Below, piece after piece: positions 28,001-36,281 of a DNA stretch of 64,000 bases; position 1 is the first letter of the stretch, and each line of letters starts with the position of its first letter. A program made the position numbers and the translations under genes. This stretch comes from a virus. Below the pieces are notes generated by a model. It searched no databases. It worked only from the letters and a program-made list of their open reading frames with translations, and was not told where the DNA came from. The stretch is taken from the IMG/VR virus record IMGVR_UViG_3300032401_001514, positions 62,001-126,000 of that record; one strand, given 5' to 3'.

Positions 28001-28708
28001 AAATGTGCCAGCAATAGTTCCAGCAAACAATTTCTCTTTAATTACATCTGTTCTTAACAAAGTAATAGGGTCTTTAGGAAAGCTGGTATAACTAAAACTT
28101 GTACTTAAATTAGTAGCAGTTCTATTTCTTCCAACGCGATCTACTTGATACGCGCCCTCTTCATTTAATCTATCATACGGTCCCAAACCTCTAGTTTTTT
28201 TCTCATCCTGTATTAAAATTTCTAAATAATTATCACTTAATGATTGACCAATATCATGTAAAGCTTTGCCGATATATTTAGATTGTAAATTAACAATATC
28301 TCTAGCAATGGTATTATTATCAAGACTTAATATGCTTTGTTTATCTAAATAACTTAATAAAATATCTCTTGTTATATCTGCTGGATCTTCCGGCCCCAAT
28401 AATAAAGAAACGTTTGTATTGCCGTCTTCAAGAAGAAATGATTGACCATTTTGTGATTTAAATCTGCTGGTTTGTGAAGATTTGAAAGTAACAAAATATG
28501 CAGCGTTCGGCGTCATTGGTCGAACGATAACATTCATAATATCATTTGATATTGTTACTTTTAAAACTTCAGCATCAGGAACGCCAGGAACGTTTGATAC
28601 AACGGTGACATTCGTTGCATTTAACAACGAATCTAATGTGCCAGTAAATTGAGCACGAATAAGCTGGCTATCCGATGCTTTTATTCTGACCAATCTTAAG
28701 TTAGCCAT
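22004..28708 (-). CDS. giant tail/baseplate-associated fibre protein with two LamG-like domains
   Basis: A 2234-residue protein placed between the J-like wedge gene and the second fibre gene. The first 1000 residues consist of repeated beta modules with phrases such as RDILLSYLDKQS and VDYEYKSLG. One LamG/concanavalin-like domain starts near residue 1040 (EEGTWEAWVIPEWDG) with HHIAASWRL near 1290, and its last strands (AIIDEVRILSNML) appear only near 1800, so it seems to carry an insertion. A second LamG-like domain spans about 1895-2130 (EGTIEFWVSPKF, WHRIRVTYKF, ARFDNLKISDIAL). LamG domains bind carbohydrate or protein ligands, so a role in host attachment is likely. Asp-Gly-Tyr occurs six times, four clustered. 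A wedge-to-fibre connector (gp7/gp10-like) is also possible. Confidence 0.78.
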   Translation of the reverse strand: MANLRLVRIKASDSQLIRAQFTGTLDSLLNATNVTVVSNVPGVPDAEVLKVTISNDIMNVIVRPMTPNAAYFVTFKSSQTSRFKSQNGQSFLLEDGNTNVSLLLGPEDPADITRDILLSYLDKQSILSLDNNTIARDIVNLQSKYIGKALHDIGQSLSDNYLEILIQDEKKTRGLGPYDRLNEEGAYQVDRVGRNRTATNLSTSFSYTSFPKDPITLLRTDVIKEKLFAGTIAGTFDNLILTVKHGPVTKLNKAILYFESGGSFEYDLSTLGYQIKNPNYDTNVASALFTLQDNQFNLNSAVLDNPDLPVPQSGDTLVVDYEYKSLGRIIDPNSVLVSQVLEATREAVPPILNRFILKHAPVVTDSDQIPTSDGIEFLDPQANPPFSSVHPAFKHEIPFRLEGLPRVTGDYSVDYSKGEVYVYGATTNDGSGVFPPGATYNYRKSFSNRIDYTFDLDTDPIHNSTSTGSDLVANPLRELISQSVKVSFDFEQTLVPGVDFKSQIHQEELDERIENRLTSTASFLVKNSPITNVFRIFNETSGEVYALNRFSDNTVYFTANTSPRIIDKLQESIKFTEVSNETLLVDLEFINILSTRIYRLPLVNNKIISTTDDAIGSSFNSSVSFSRIDIFEKELYYDAQIFDVATNTDRLLVGQYQIDYRNGLIYVGVTSSQVLNVGTVNYAKPTISPENPHVISVSELFYSINAVAGSSKIMDFSSFGEGIITPNKFDISDERFLNDDVSLPYIVDNGQITVTNDIKRVRHIFDAFDLNNHADITDFAEGSTSSGNVITLDSTGVEKKELNTVITGPSIVVSFISTGAELSDVTNVIRTTDNVELWDSSGTFSGYTINLSGLGSPVPGDSVLVIYRMKLNGAATPVVDYNRGDYFVNYTYLADEILVSYEHGDNVLDFRESGALNEGEEYFVTYTIGAVRDSLLKNFGTLVDLPILNTFDTSLPRENYRDALQAALQSFTKGPTIPAITELVSRITHVDPEIIESVFDIWSLGISHLFQNAVDWTGDIALLPGKFDNGALIANPDETITFPISSNFKLEEGTWEAWVIPEWDGLDNDSTLTISLTKDGYVLPASSVFIGASSFNPIYDSNNSFSINRNDELSPLGLPSAIFTKTGVFIFYNTDTKHWEILAKDVPIVDGYAYRGEILTSGEFYDVGFKQNLGEPDDVLRTLNNKIQFTFNLNSNDADGYADGYDGYTDGYVPGFSFDGIIFMSDDKHYIFDFAKTNTTNRFSIFKDGKGYLNFQTFSKGNPTIPENPISSFKISSDISDWKSGQKHHIAASWRLSSVERRDEMHLFIDGFEVPNLLRYGGRPIATSTDRFRTISAEIVAGTVPLTTITNKDLNVTNGSSIVFSDSVNFQTSGILPGDTIDIIEIGFGSYNITAVNGYALTLNLPMPATLSNVRFSVNPYSVVVSSEINLSSNIAVSIISGLVETEIPGLRADIPSYSIGKNLYNQDVLTLLGNAIAGDQIVIRTLGLNHRRARSRQFVWGDTTSILRSQLPPPINLDEAKITAILLPSVVIGPGNAVIFGNTYTAAGLAPTQTSNSTEGRRLSVYMTGGNINFSTPATVTVFGTTFSGAVFEIFTFTASGAIIGVEKFKTITSATAVMEVFNPVKNSASIEIKEAYSITEPDGNNNFPIVRFSFKTAHGITLQGDGSAVITDSQRLFLDSDIGNKLAISSPALVVGTYNIVSRPDEHTLTISPAPGSAFTDGIYDIFDISLGRSGFQNGFFTFELAGSVDTDYPLKQGVYELDYSAHLEIPFAPTNDLTAYVGSNFNGGEQAKAIIDEVRILSNMLTDVRVGEILPEGQDSITSDFTSLRPFDKNSKTLMLLHLDEFPFNNDSDYYISSTKEFIQSSDSVNETFNQSVVIMDKPLIYDNNGYLPTTSEGTIEFWVSPKFDTFNDPNVRVYFDAASSSVEKVTSITSGSVKTAGRISTVLAVRLQTDVDNSGVNYFAGGRIEDDFQTIKLGIALPYQQTPVKIIYITSGLVGNRITIFKDKNGFINFDVRIGDIDYKISQSIFWQRDTWHRIRVTYKFNRSDNKDELRMFVDGEENATVMFGAGLIFGSGAVFGMGRSGGISRIVADMNFTDPINQFFIGSDYLGAQPAQARFDNLKISDIALSPVIIAGQPKDVNYTSNISQARPAITDAFTTFLLDFDQLVTKNTDFAILRDDKFGIFNFTLNILDSFGIVLSNAKIEQVLRELISALKPAQSKVTINLIP
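25073..25114 (-). repeat. clustered Asp-Gly-Tyr codons in the 2234-residue protein
   Basis: Four Asp-Gly-Tyr units lie within fourteen residues, encoded by near-copies of the plus-strand word ATATCCATC with one GTAACCATC variant. Codon choice differs between copies, which argues against a very recent DNA duplication. The cluster lies in a loop of the first LamG-like region, before GFSFDGIIFM. Confidence 0.7.
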
Positions 28709-28710
28709 TA

Positions 28711-31700
28711 TTAACGCTCTTCAATGTTTATAGTTACTACATTTGCTGTAATAAATTCGTTATCCTTGGCAGTAATACTTAATACAGAACCTGCCGTATT
28801 AGCATAATTAAAATATAGTATTATAGCTCTATCCACTCCGTTAACTGTATATGCAACATTTATTAAATCCGAAGAATCAATTGTAGTTCCTAAATTCTTA
28901 GCATTTAAAGCTGTTGTAACTGCGTCCTGTACATTTTGTTTAACTGTTGTTGTGTTGTTAATGAATTCTGTTGTAACAACAATATTCATAGTAACATCAA
29001 TCGGAATTGAAGTTGCTGCTTTAACCAAAACGTCAGCTGTTATAGGCCTTGAATTTTCAATATTTAATGTTGAATCAGATATTAATTTATTAAAATTATA
29101 TCTAATTATAATGCGCTCATTTGGTTTAGGCGCTAGATAATTATATGTCGTAGTATACCTAGCTCCAGTAATCGGTTGATTAGTATTTGTAATTGATAAT
29201 GTGGCGCTGGATGAAGATCCGGATGTAAACCCGCTAGATATGGATACAGTGTCAACAATTGCGAATATTTTATTTGTAAATAATGTTCCTCCACGACTGA
29301 AATAAACACTTTCGTTATCACTGTCAAATATAATATGAAAAGTCACTCTTATCTTTTGACCAACGGTAGGCAAATTGGCTTCATTGTCAGCGGTGCTTGG
29401 CAATATAACTTCAGTATATGTTAATGAAGAATCTGCTATTGATTCGTCTTTAACAAATGTATTCTCTCTAAGATGATAGCCTTTTATATCATACGTATGA
29501 TCAACGCTCAATACATCATTGTTAGATGTAGTAGTTACTCTTTCCATATTTATTATTCTGGCCAATTTCACATTACTTGGAACAGACTGATTGGAATTAA
29601 GTCCCAAAAATATTCGTATTGCTGAAGACAAATTTAATTTTAATCCTGAATTTGTCACTGAAAATACAATGTCAGAAGCGCGGCTGATTGTTATTCCGGA
29701 TATTGTTATGATGCCTGGTGAAATTGAGCCAGCAATACTTAATGCAAGCCTGCTGGGAGCTTGTCGTAAATTTTGAATTACTACGCCTGGAGATGAAAAT
29801 ATATGAGAAGTTGGTTGATTTCCAACACCTGTTGCATTGCTAGTATTAAATACATTGCCGGAACGAACTGCTGGTAAATTAGCAAGTGTCGTAGAAGGCA
29901 ATATAGCACTTACGTTTGCTATGTAATTTACTTCTACAATTGAACCAGCAGTAGCAATTGTTGATGGAACTATATTTATTATATTTTGATTAAAATTACC
30001 TTGGTAACCATCGGCGTTAAAAACATCAACGGCATTATATACTACACTTGTTGTGTCACCAAAAACTGCTACAGTGTCAGTTGGCAAGAATATTGTAAGC
30101 CCGCTAAATGAACCATCAAATTTGCTTGTATCATATAATTCTGCGCCATCAGATGTTCTAATTACACTTACAACGTTTGTGACCGGCTGTGTCACAATTA
30201 CAGACAATCTATTTTGGGTTAATGTTACTGAGCTATTATTTGTTGCAAAAACATTAACATCTACTACTGTGCTTATTGGATGTGTAACAGTAACTAATAA
30301 CGTTGATCCAGAGGCTATTAAAGTGGCAGTCTCTCTTCTTACATTATTGGAGAACCCCCAATCAACGCTATCTTTTACAGATCTGATATTCCTTCCATTC
30401 ATTCTATTATCAAAATCAAAGTCCGCATTATATTGGAAAACCCATGTGTAATCCACTTGTAAAATATCAGTGGCTGCTGGCAATGAATTTCCACTTATTA
30501 TTATTCTTCCGGTTGTATTTACTGTTCCACTGCCATCAGGGTTTTGACTTGTTACGACATATCGCTCGCCAGTCGTTGAATTAAAAACTCTAGTTACATT
30601 CTGTACAGGAGTGTGCGCCAATTGAATTGATGTGCGATCACTGCGGCTTATTTTGCTGTTTTCATTAACTACATTTATATTTTGAGTAACATTTGATATT
30701 TTCAAAACATCTGGGTAACTTAATGCATCTTGACCATTAAAAGTTAATTTAGTATTGTTTTCTTGAAGATCAGAAATTTGATTAGAAATAAAATGTAATT
30801 TATCAAAGCCCCATGGCGAGCCTGCAAACTCTCCAGTATCTCTTATTAATTGGTAATTACCGCTTTCTCTTCCTAATGAATCAACTGTTCTTTCAATAAA
30901 ATTTGAACCGCTAATAGAGCCGCTAATTTTAACAAGGTTATTGACTGGCTGTTCTGGCAAAATATCAGTTTTAAGATCATCTATACGTTTGCGTGTTACT
31001 GTTTTTCCGGCATCAGCATCAATTTGGCCCAATACAAAATCATTAAGATAGTTCGTAGGGTCGCCAGTATTGCTTAAATCTCTATAAATAAAGCTATCTA
31101 CTGTTTCTAATAATCTGGTGCCGAAAATATAAATATCTACTTTGCCACCAGTTCCTTCGGAAATAATTATTTCGTTACCATTTTCATCAGTAATAACCTG
31201 AGTGCCATCACGAGTCATTAAAATATCGCCAGGTTCAATTACAATGGCATCTAAAACAGCAGGATCTATGTTTACAGCATTTCTGTAACCCAAAGATGTA
31301 CCAGTATTAGCTCCGCTGAATATTCCTAAAATACGACCTCTAAAAGAGGCGTCATCTTCAGATTGACCTCCTCCTCCGAACGGCTGTACGTTTGTAATAT
31401 TCGAGACTCCTTGAATTTGTGTTCCGGATAATGAATATTTTGAGATGTTACCTTGCACTCCAGCCGCAGATGATTCTACCAATACTGATACTGCATATTG
31501 ATCTGAAATACCGACAAAATCTAAATCGGACCTATTTTGAGCAGCGATAGCTCTATACGAGTTAGCAAATACTGGATTAACCACGGTACCTGTTGAAACA
31601 ACGAATGAGGCTCCATTTCTAGCCGTCACTATACTTCCTTGATTAATTGGGATATCAGCCTCTAAAGAGGCAAATGTCAATAATGCTGGACCGCTGGATT

Positions 31701-31950
31701 TTGTTCCACGTTGTCTGATTGCCCCGAAGTTAGAACCCAATCTATCTAAATCAATACCAATGGCTAATCGCAAAGATTGTTTGCTAGAAACGCGCGCAAG
31801 CTCTTCATAAAGACGGCTTAATTGAATTGATGGACCATCAATAACCAAATCTCTTGAAACTGTTCCAGGCTTAGTATCTAGATTCGGTTGAGCCGTTCTT
31901 AAATACTCAAGAAGGCTTAATACTATCTCGTTATGAGTGCGAATACGCAT
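28711..31950 (-). CDS. baseplate J-like wedge protein (gp6/gpJ-like)
   Basis: A 1079-residue protein. Its first 250 residues match baseplate J family text: a helical start ending in LARVSSKQSLRLAIGIDLDRLGSNFGA, a GSIVTARNGASFVVSTG strand pair, VESSAAGVQGNISKYSL, VSNITNVQPFGGGGQSEDDASFRGRI. These are the hallmark residues of wedge proteins that form the baseplate ring around the hub. The remaining 800 residues are beta-rich repeats without a clear family, which is long compared with T4 gp6 (660) and P2 gpJ (300). The gp25-like gene lies immediately upstream, the usual order in contractile tails. Confidence 0.88.
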   Translation of the reverse strand: MRIRTHNEIVLSLLEYLRTAQPNLDTKPGTVSRDLVIDGPSIQLSRLYEELARVSSKQSLRLAIGIDLDRLGSNFGAIRQRGTKSSGPALLTFASLEADIPINQGSIVTARNGASFVVSTGTVVNPVFANSYRAIAAQNRSDLDFVGISDQYAVSVLVESSAAGVQGNISKYSLSGTQIQGVSNITNVQPFGGGGQSEDDASFRGRILGIFSGANTGTSLGYRNAVNIDPAVLDAIVIEPGDILMTRDGTQVITDENGNEIIISEGTGGKVDIYIFGTRLLETVDSFIYRDLSNTGDPTNYLNDFVLGQIDADAGKTVTRKRIDDLKTDILPEQPVNNLVKISGSISGSNFIERTVDSLGRESGNYQLIRDTGEFAGSPWGFDKLHFISNQISDLQENNTKLTFNGQDALSYPDVLKISNVTQNINVVNENSKISRSDRTSIQLAHTPVQNVTRVFNSTTGERYVVTSQNPDGSGTVNTTGRIIISGNSLPAATDILQVDYTWVFQYNADFDFDNRMNGRNIRSVKDSVDWGFSNNVRRETATLIASGSTLLVTVTHPISTVVDVNVFATNNSSVTLTQNRLSVIVTQPVTNVVSVIRTSDGAELYDTSKFDGSFSGLTIFLPTDTVAVFGDTTSVVYNAVDVFNADGYQGNFNQNIINIVPSTIATAGSIVEVNYIANVSAILPSTTLANLPAVRSGNVFNTSNATGVGNQPTSHIFSSPGVVIQNLRQAPSRLALSIAGSISPGIITISGITISRASDIVFSVTNSGLKLNLSSAIRIFLGLNSNQSVPSNVKLARIINMERVTTTSNNDVLSVDHTYDIKGYHLRENTFVKDESIADSSLTYTEVILPSTADNEANLPTVGQKIRVTFHIIFDSDNESVYFSRGGTLFTNKIFAIVDTVSISSGFTSGSSSSATLSITNTNQPITGARYTTTYNYLAPKPNERIIIRYNFNKLISDSTLNIENSRPITADVLVKAATSIPIDVTMNIVVTTEFINNTTTVKQNVQDAVTTALNAKNLGTTIDSSDLINVAYTVNGVDRAIILYFNYANTAGSVLSITAKDNEFITANVVTINIEER

Positions 31951-31960
31951 TTATTTATAC

Positions 31961-32392
31961 CTATAAATTATTTACCGAAAATGAAGTTCTTACAGTTGAT
32001 AAGCCTTTTGTTAATACTGCCACAAAAACAGAAAACATTGTTGGATCTACCGGGTTTCTATTTACATCAACGCTTCTGATTGCTGCCAACAATTCATTTG
32101 GAGTAACTTTTTGAACTGCTGTTTGGGCCTTTTGAAGATTTTGCATTGTTTCTAACGCGCTATTTATTTGACTACTAGCTATTTTTATTAAAAATTCCTC
32201 TTCAAATACATTACCAACCAACGTGTTAGAAATTAATGATCCGTACCAAGTATGAAAAGGATTGCCGCCAAGTGGTGTTAATAAAATTTTAAGAACATCT
32301 TGAATTAATTTATCGGTATCTTCCACGCGATCAAAATCTGCATCGGAGCCTATTGCTAAATCGCCTTGTGATATTCTTAAATCAAATGACAT
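31961..32392 (-). CDS. gp25-like baseplate wedge protein
   Basis: A 143-residue protein from the ATG at 32392, one base after the upstream stop. An in-frame start at 32419 would add nine residues but overlap the previous gene. SQGDLAIGSDADFDRVEDTDKLIQDVLKILLTPLGGNPFHTWYGSLI follows the GPW/gp25 pattern, in which the EDxDKLxQD and LLTPxGxxP..YGS elements are conserved. This small protein with a lysozyme-like fold joins sheath to baseplate in all contractile systems. It lies between the 562-residue wedge-region gene and the J-like gene, the standard context. Confidence 0.88.
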   Translation of the reverse strand: MSFDLRISQGDLAIGSDADFDRVEDTDKLIQDVLKILLTPLGGNPFHTWYGSLISNTLVGNVFEEEFLIKIASSQINSALETMQNLQKAQTAVQKVTPNELLAAIRSVDVNRNPVDPTMFSVFVAVLTKGLSTVRTSFSVNNL

Positions 32393-32393
32393 G

Positions 32394-34082
32394 TTATCCC
32401 TGAGTTCCGTCGCCACCATCTGCTTGTGTAGGAGAATTCCTTTTTTGTGTCATAATCTTATCAGCAAATGATAGGATATTAAACAATTTATCTTGAAATT
32501 TTTGCAAAACCAATATGCCGTTTAATTTTTCACCGTTATTTCTACTTTCTACATCGGTGGTTCTAAGATCTGTATTAAAATCATATAAACGATTAAACGC
32601 TGAATCATCCAAAAAACCTATCAAAGTCTTTATATCTATGGCCCATAATGCAGTGTATATAGCCAAAACATCAATTAAACCAAGGCCACTAATTTCCCCT
32701 GTAATTTTTTCTATATCAGCTAAAATCTCTAACATTTTACTAGAATGAGAATCTCTGTCATTTTCTAATCTTTGTATTTCGGTATTATAATCTCTTTCAG
32801 CCGATGCTATTACAGGCACGGCAAATAATGAGCTTATGTCTGTATTGCCTCCGCCAATTGTTTGCGCAGTAACTTTATTTTTATATAATTGTAATTGTTG
32901 TTGTAATTTTAATCTAGCTATTTTTGTATTTAATAAAGAATTTTTCTGAACTGAATTTTCTTGACTTGAAAATGTTCTTATATACGCAGCTGTTTTTCCT
33001 GTTCCTAAAAATTCAGGACCTTCTATACTTGGTACCGGTTCCAAATCATATTCAGAATAAATCTTATTAAATTCTACAATATCTTCATCAAGTTTTTCAA
33101 CAACAGCTTTTATAGTTTTTACTAATGTTGTTAACATTACGGTTTGTGTAGTAGTAAATCCCTGAATGGTTTGTAAAACAACATTGTCATTAACATCATT
33201 TTGACCTACTAATGCTGATACGGTATCACGAATGGTTGTTGCTGACTCTGATTTAGTTGACGGATTTTTGTTAGATAATATATGTTGTGCTTCTTTTAAA
33301 AATTCGGAATCAATAGTAGTATCTGCCAATCTAATACGACAAATAAATTCAATAGCCGGTCGTTTTAATAATTTATCTTTTGATAAACTTGCGTCTTCCA
33401 TAGTTGGTAAAAATGGAACAGCAATCATATATTCGGCAGGATATATCGTATCATTAATCATCGGATCAACTATAAATGGTTTCAAAATATGATTGCCTTC
33501 AGAAAACTTATTAGCAATAGGGTTATTAAATGCTGTTTTTCTATCAGATATTTCGAAATTTTGAGGATCTATATCTAAAGGACCAAGGTTGAGATCCATT
33601 ACCATAAAAGGTTTAATAAATCTTAACGCTAATGCATAAACAGAAGAAGGAAAGTCTTGGTTAGCAAATACTAAACGCCGTTCCTCAACGATAGCTTCTC
33701 GTAACATCAATGCGGTTTGTAGTGGTGACAAAATTATATTGCTTTTTATATATATTTGCATTGTGCTTTCATTGTCTGGGTCAAATCCAGAATTGAAAAA
33801 ATTTCCAGTTTCATCCATAATTGGAAATCCTAACGTTCTTAAAAAAGCACTTATTCTGCTTTCTATTGCTCTATTTGTGTTTATATCAATTCCTGCAAAA
33901 TTATATTTTTTCTTTGAACCATCATTGCGAGTAACTTCAGTAGCAGCAATTGATGCTGGTTTAGACCTGCTACGAACAGCATCAATCGGTGTTAAATACT
34001 TACTAGCAAGATTGTTAATATCGGCATTAATACCATTGATATCATCAATATTGCTTTCAATAACAGTTTTTAATTTAACCAT
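32394..34082 (-). CDS. baseplate-region structural protein, unknown family
   Basis: A 562-residue protein with mixed composition. A central part (about 300-450) is helix-rich with coiled-coil potential (KTIKAVVEKLDEDIVEFNKIYSEYD, ENDRDSHSSKMLEILADIEKITGEI), followed by a short hydrophobic helix (GLGLIDVLAIYTALWAIDIKTLIGFL) and a Gly-rich tail. I do not recognise a family. Its place between the 702-residue membrane-like protein and the gp25-like gene suggests a baseplate component or assembly factor. Confidence 0.7.
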   Translation of the reverse strand: MVKLKTVIESNIDDINGINADINNLASKYLTPIDAVRSRSKPASIAATEVTRNDGSKKKYNFAGIDINTNRAIESRISAFLRTLGFPIMDETGNFFNSGFDPDNESTMQIYIKSNIILSPLQTALMLREAIVEERRLVFANQDFPSSVYALALRFIKPFMVMDLNLGPLDIDPQNFEISDRKTAFNNPIANKFSEGNHILKPFIVDPMINDTIYPAEYMIAVPFLPTMEDASLSKDKLLKRPAIEFICRIRLADTTIDSEFLKEAQHILSNKNPSTKSESATTIRDTVSALVGQNDVNDNVVLQTIQGFTTTQTVMLTTLVKTIKAVVEKLDEDIVEFNKIYSEYDLEPVPSIEGPEFLGTGKTAAYIRTFSSQENSVQKNSLLNTKIARLKLQQQLQLYKNKVTAQTIGGGNTDISSLFAVPVIASAERDYNTEIQRLENDRDSHSSKMLEILADIEKITGEISGLGLIDVLAIYTALWAIDIKTLIGFLDDSAFNRLYDFNTDLRTTDVESRNNGEKLNGILVLQKFQDKLFNILSFADKIMTQKRNSPTQADGGDGTQG

Positions 34083-34090
34083 AATTAACT

Positions 34091-36199
34091 TTAATCTCTT
34101 GAAGCGTCAGAAGAATCACGACGCGGCATAGCTTCCTGTGTAGAATCAGCTCCAACACCAGTGCCAATAAATGTAAATGGAATTTTAACTTCTTCAATTA
34201 CAGAAGGAGTTGTATCACTACTTAGATTTAATACAGTGTTAAATGTATTATTATTAAAAGATACAGTTAAATATCCATCACCAGGAGCGCTGCTTGTAAT
34301 ATCTGCATTAAAAACAGTATAACCATCATATACAAAATTAGTAATATCACCCAATGTAACACTGCCTTGTATCTGGGCCGCCACTACATCAGAAACAACA
34401 TTTGGTAAATTAGTACAAATGTTTGTTCCGCCAGCATCTTTCAACATTACTGTAGCTTTTATTTTTCTGGTAATGAATTGAATGCTTGGATCAATTGTTG
34501 CCGTACTTGTAAACACACTGGCGCCGCTCTGAATTAATTTGGCAACATATGTTTGGGCGTCTTGTTGATATTTGCTTAAGCAACTTGTGATTGCTAGTTG
34601 TGCTAATGCTACGTTTTGAGCAGACACATTAGTTCTAAGTTGAGCCATTGCTTTAGCTGCGCAATCTTGAGCAACAGTTATATTTGGAGTTGGGCCGACC
34701 TGAGTAATAACAGAATCAATTATGCCAGCTCGCGTATTTACTATTAATCTTTCAATAGCTAATGATGGTATACAGCCTAATGTTATTAATCCAAAATTCA
34801 TTAATATTGGATGATTAATATTCAAATCAAATTGTATATCTGATTTATAATAACCGTCATTAGAAATAGATGATGCTATAATAACAGGATCTGAATGAAT
34901 AAACGTTTCTAATGTTGCCTGAACACCATTTACTAAATATGCTGTGGCTCCATCAGCTTCGTATACTTTTCCGCCAGATATTGGTAAAGTTCCGGTGTCA
35001 TTAAATGATGTATTAATTTGATTATCATAATCATAAATACCAACAAACGGTCTATTAACAATCATATTTTTGATTATAAATGTTCTGGCTCCACCTGTAT
35101 CTAAAGGCTGAAATACTTTCGGGTCAAAATTATTAATTGTAATTGTTAGTGAATAAGGAATTTTAGATACATTCGCTGTACTCTCATAAAATTGTCCATC
35201 TGGAAAAAATGTGTTTTCAGTCGGTGGGTTCACTCCATTATCAATAACAACATCAATAATTTCTTTAAATTTATATTGTTGATTACTAGCTTGATTTACA
35301 AACTGCCATTTTTCTTCTCTGGTTGGATTGAGCGATGAACTTGGAAAACCTGGGAAGCCACTAGTATCTGGTAATATAGCTTTGAAATAAACTAACTCTC
35401 CGCTCACACCAATCAAACTTTCATTGTTAGAAATGAAAGCTGGACAGACAGCAGAGTCACAACAGCCTACATCGTCACCAGAACTACTACCAGTGTCACC
35501 ACATATAGTTCTTCCTCCAATTCCAGCAAGAGCTTCAAACACAGATAATATTGCTGCTACCGCTACTAAGACAGCTAACAAATTATCAATTAAACACAAT
35601 AACTGAGCAATTTTTTGTGCAGCCGCAATCGTAGCATCTTCATTTTGTAAATTAAGTCCTTCGCCAACAACAAGTAAATTTTTAATTATTTCTTTAAAAA
35701 ACGCAATTAAACGATTAATAATATATTCTATAAGAGCCAAAATTAATAAAAACAACGCTATCAACATTGCTAATAAAGCTAACCAAGGAAATAGATTTAA
35801 AAAGTCCGGCAAGCAACGTTTAAACAACCTTGTCATTGCCCTTACTAATCTAAAAGGATTTGGCAGAGTGCATAATACTTCTATAATGCAAAGTATTATA
35901 TTTAAAGCTGCTTGAAAAAATTTATATAAACCAATAAATGGCGCTATTTGACTTAGCACGCTAGAAATAGCTTTAAGAATACTGTTTGTTAAATCATCTA
36001 GATTTGGTGTAAAATCAATAGATGGAAATAACGCAGTAAATTTATTTAATAAATCTAATATGTTTTCTGGGAATCCTGTTGGAAAGGTAAAATCCGGCAA
36101 CGGAACTGACAGAGGGCTAAAAGGGATCCCGAATCCAGGGATTGGAATACCTGGAATAAACGCTGGGTTTAGGCTGTTGTCATTTGGTGAACATGGCAC
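34091..36199 (-). CDS. baseplate-region protein with long hydrophobic segments
   Basis: A 702-residue protein. The N-terminus is Pro/Gly-rich (FIPGIPIPGFGIPFSPL). Residues about 80-230 contain several hydrophobic stretches long enough to span a membrane (WLALLAMLIALFLLILALIEYII and LLAVLVAVAAILSVFEALAG), and cysteine pairs follow (GCCDSAVC). The C-terminal 450 residues are beta-rich and carry three Asp-Gly-Tyr units. No family is recognised. Placed between spike and wedge genes it is probably a virion protein; the hydrophobic part could insert into the host membrane on ejection or pack inside the baseplate. Confidence 0.72.
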   Translation of the reverse strand: MPCSPNDNSLNPAFIPGIPIPGFGIPFSPLSVPLPDFTFPTGFPENILDLLNKFTALFPSIDFTPNLDDLTNSILKAISSVLSQIAPFIGLYKFFQAALNIILCIIEVLCTLPNPFRLVRAMTRLFKRCLPDFLNLFPWLALLAMLIALFLLILALIEYIINRLIAFFKEIIKNLLVVGEGLNLQNEDATIAAAQKIAQLLCLIDNLLAVLVAVAAILSVFEALAGIGGRTICGDTGSSSGDDVGCCDSAVCPAFISNNESLIGVSGELVYFKAILPDTSGFPGFPSSSLNPTREEKWQFVNQASNQQYKFKEIIDVVIDNGVNPPTENTFFPDGQFYESTANVSKIPYSLTITINNFDPKVFQPLDTGGARTFIIKNMIVNRPFVGIYDYDNQINTSFNDTGTLPISGGKVYEADGATAYLVNGVQATLETFIHSDPVIIASSISNDGYYKSDIQFDLNINHPILMNFGLITLGCIPSLAIERLIVNTRAGIIDSVITQVGPTPNITVAQDCAAKAMAQLRTNVSAQNVALAQLAITSCLSKYQQDAQTYVAKLIQSGASVFTSTATIDPSIQFITRKIKATVMLKDAGGTNICTNLPNVVSDVVAAQIQGSVTLGDITNFVYDGYTVFNADITSSAPGDGYLTVSFNNNTFNTVLNLSSDTTPSVIEEVKIPFTFIGTGVGADSTQEAMPRRDSSDASRD

Positions 36200-36281
36200 G
36201 ATTTATTTATCTCTTTTTAGTAAGTTTGCTTTTGAATAAATTTTGGTTTCAATACTCATCTCATCACACTATATATCCTAA

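Noticed and set aside
31950-31970. TATAAATA on the minus strand right before the J-like gene, identical to the T4 late promoter -10 box
   Set aside because: It sits four bases from the start codon, so a transcript would begin inside the coding sequence. The word is expected by chance in AT-rich gaps.
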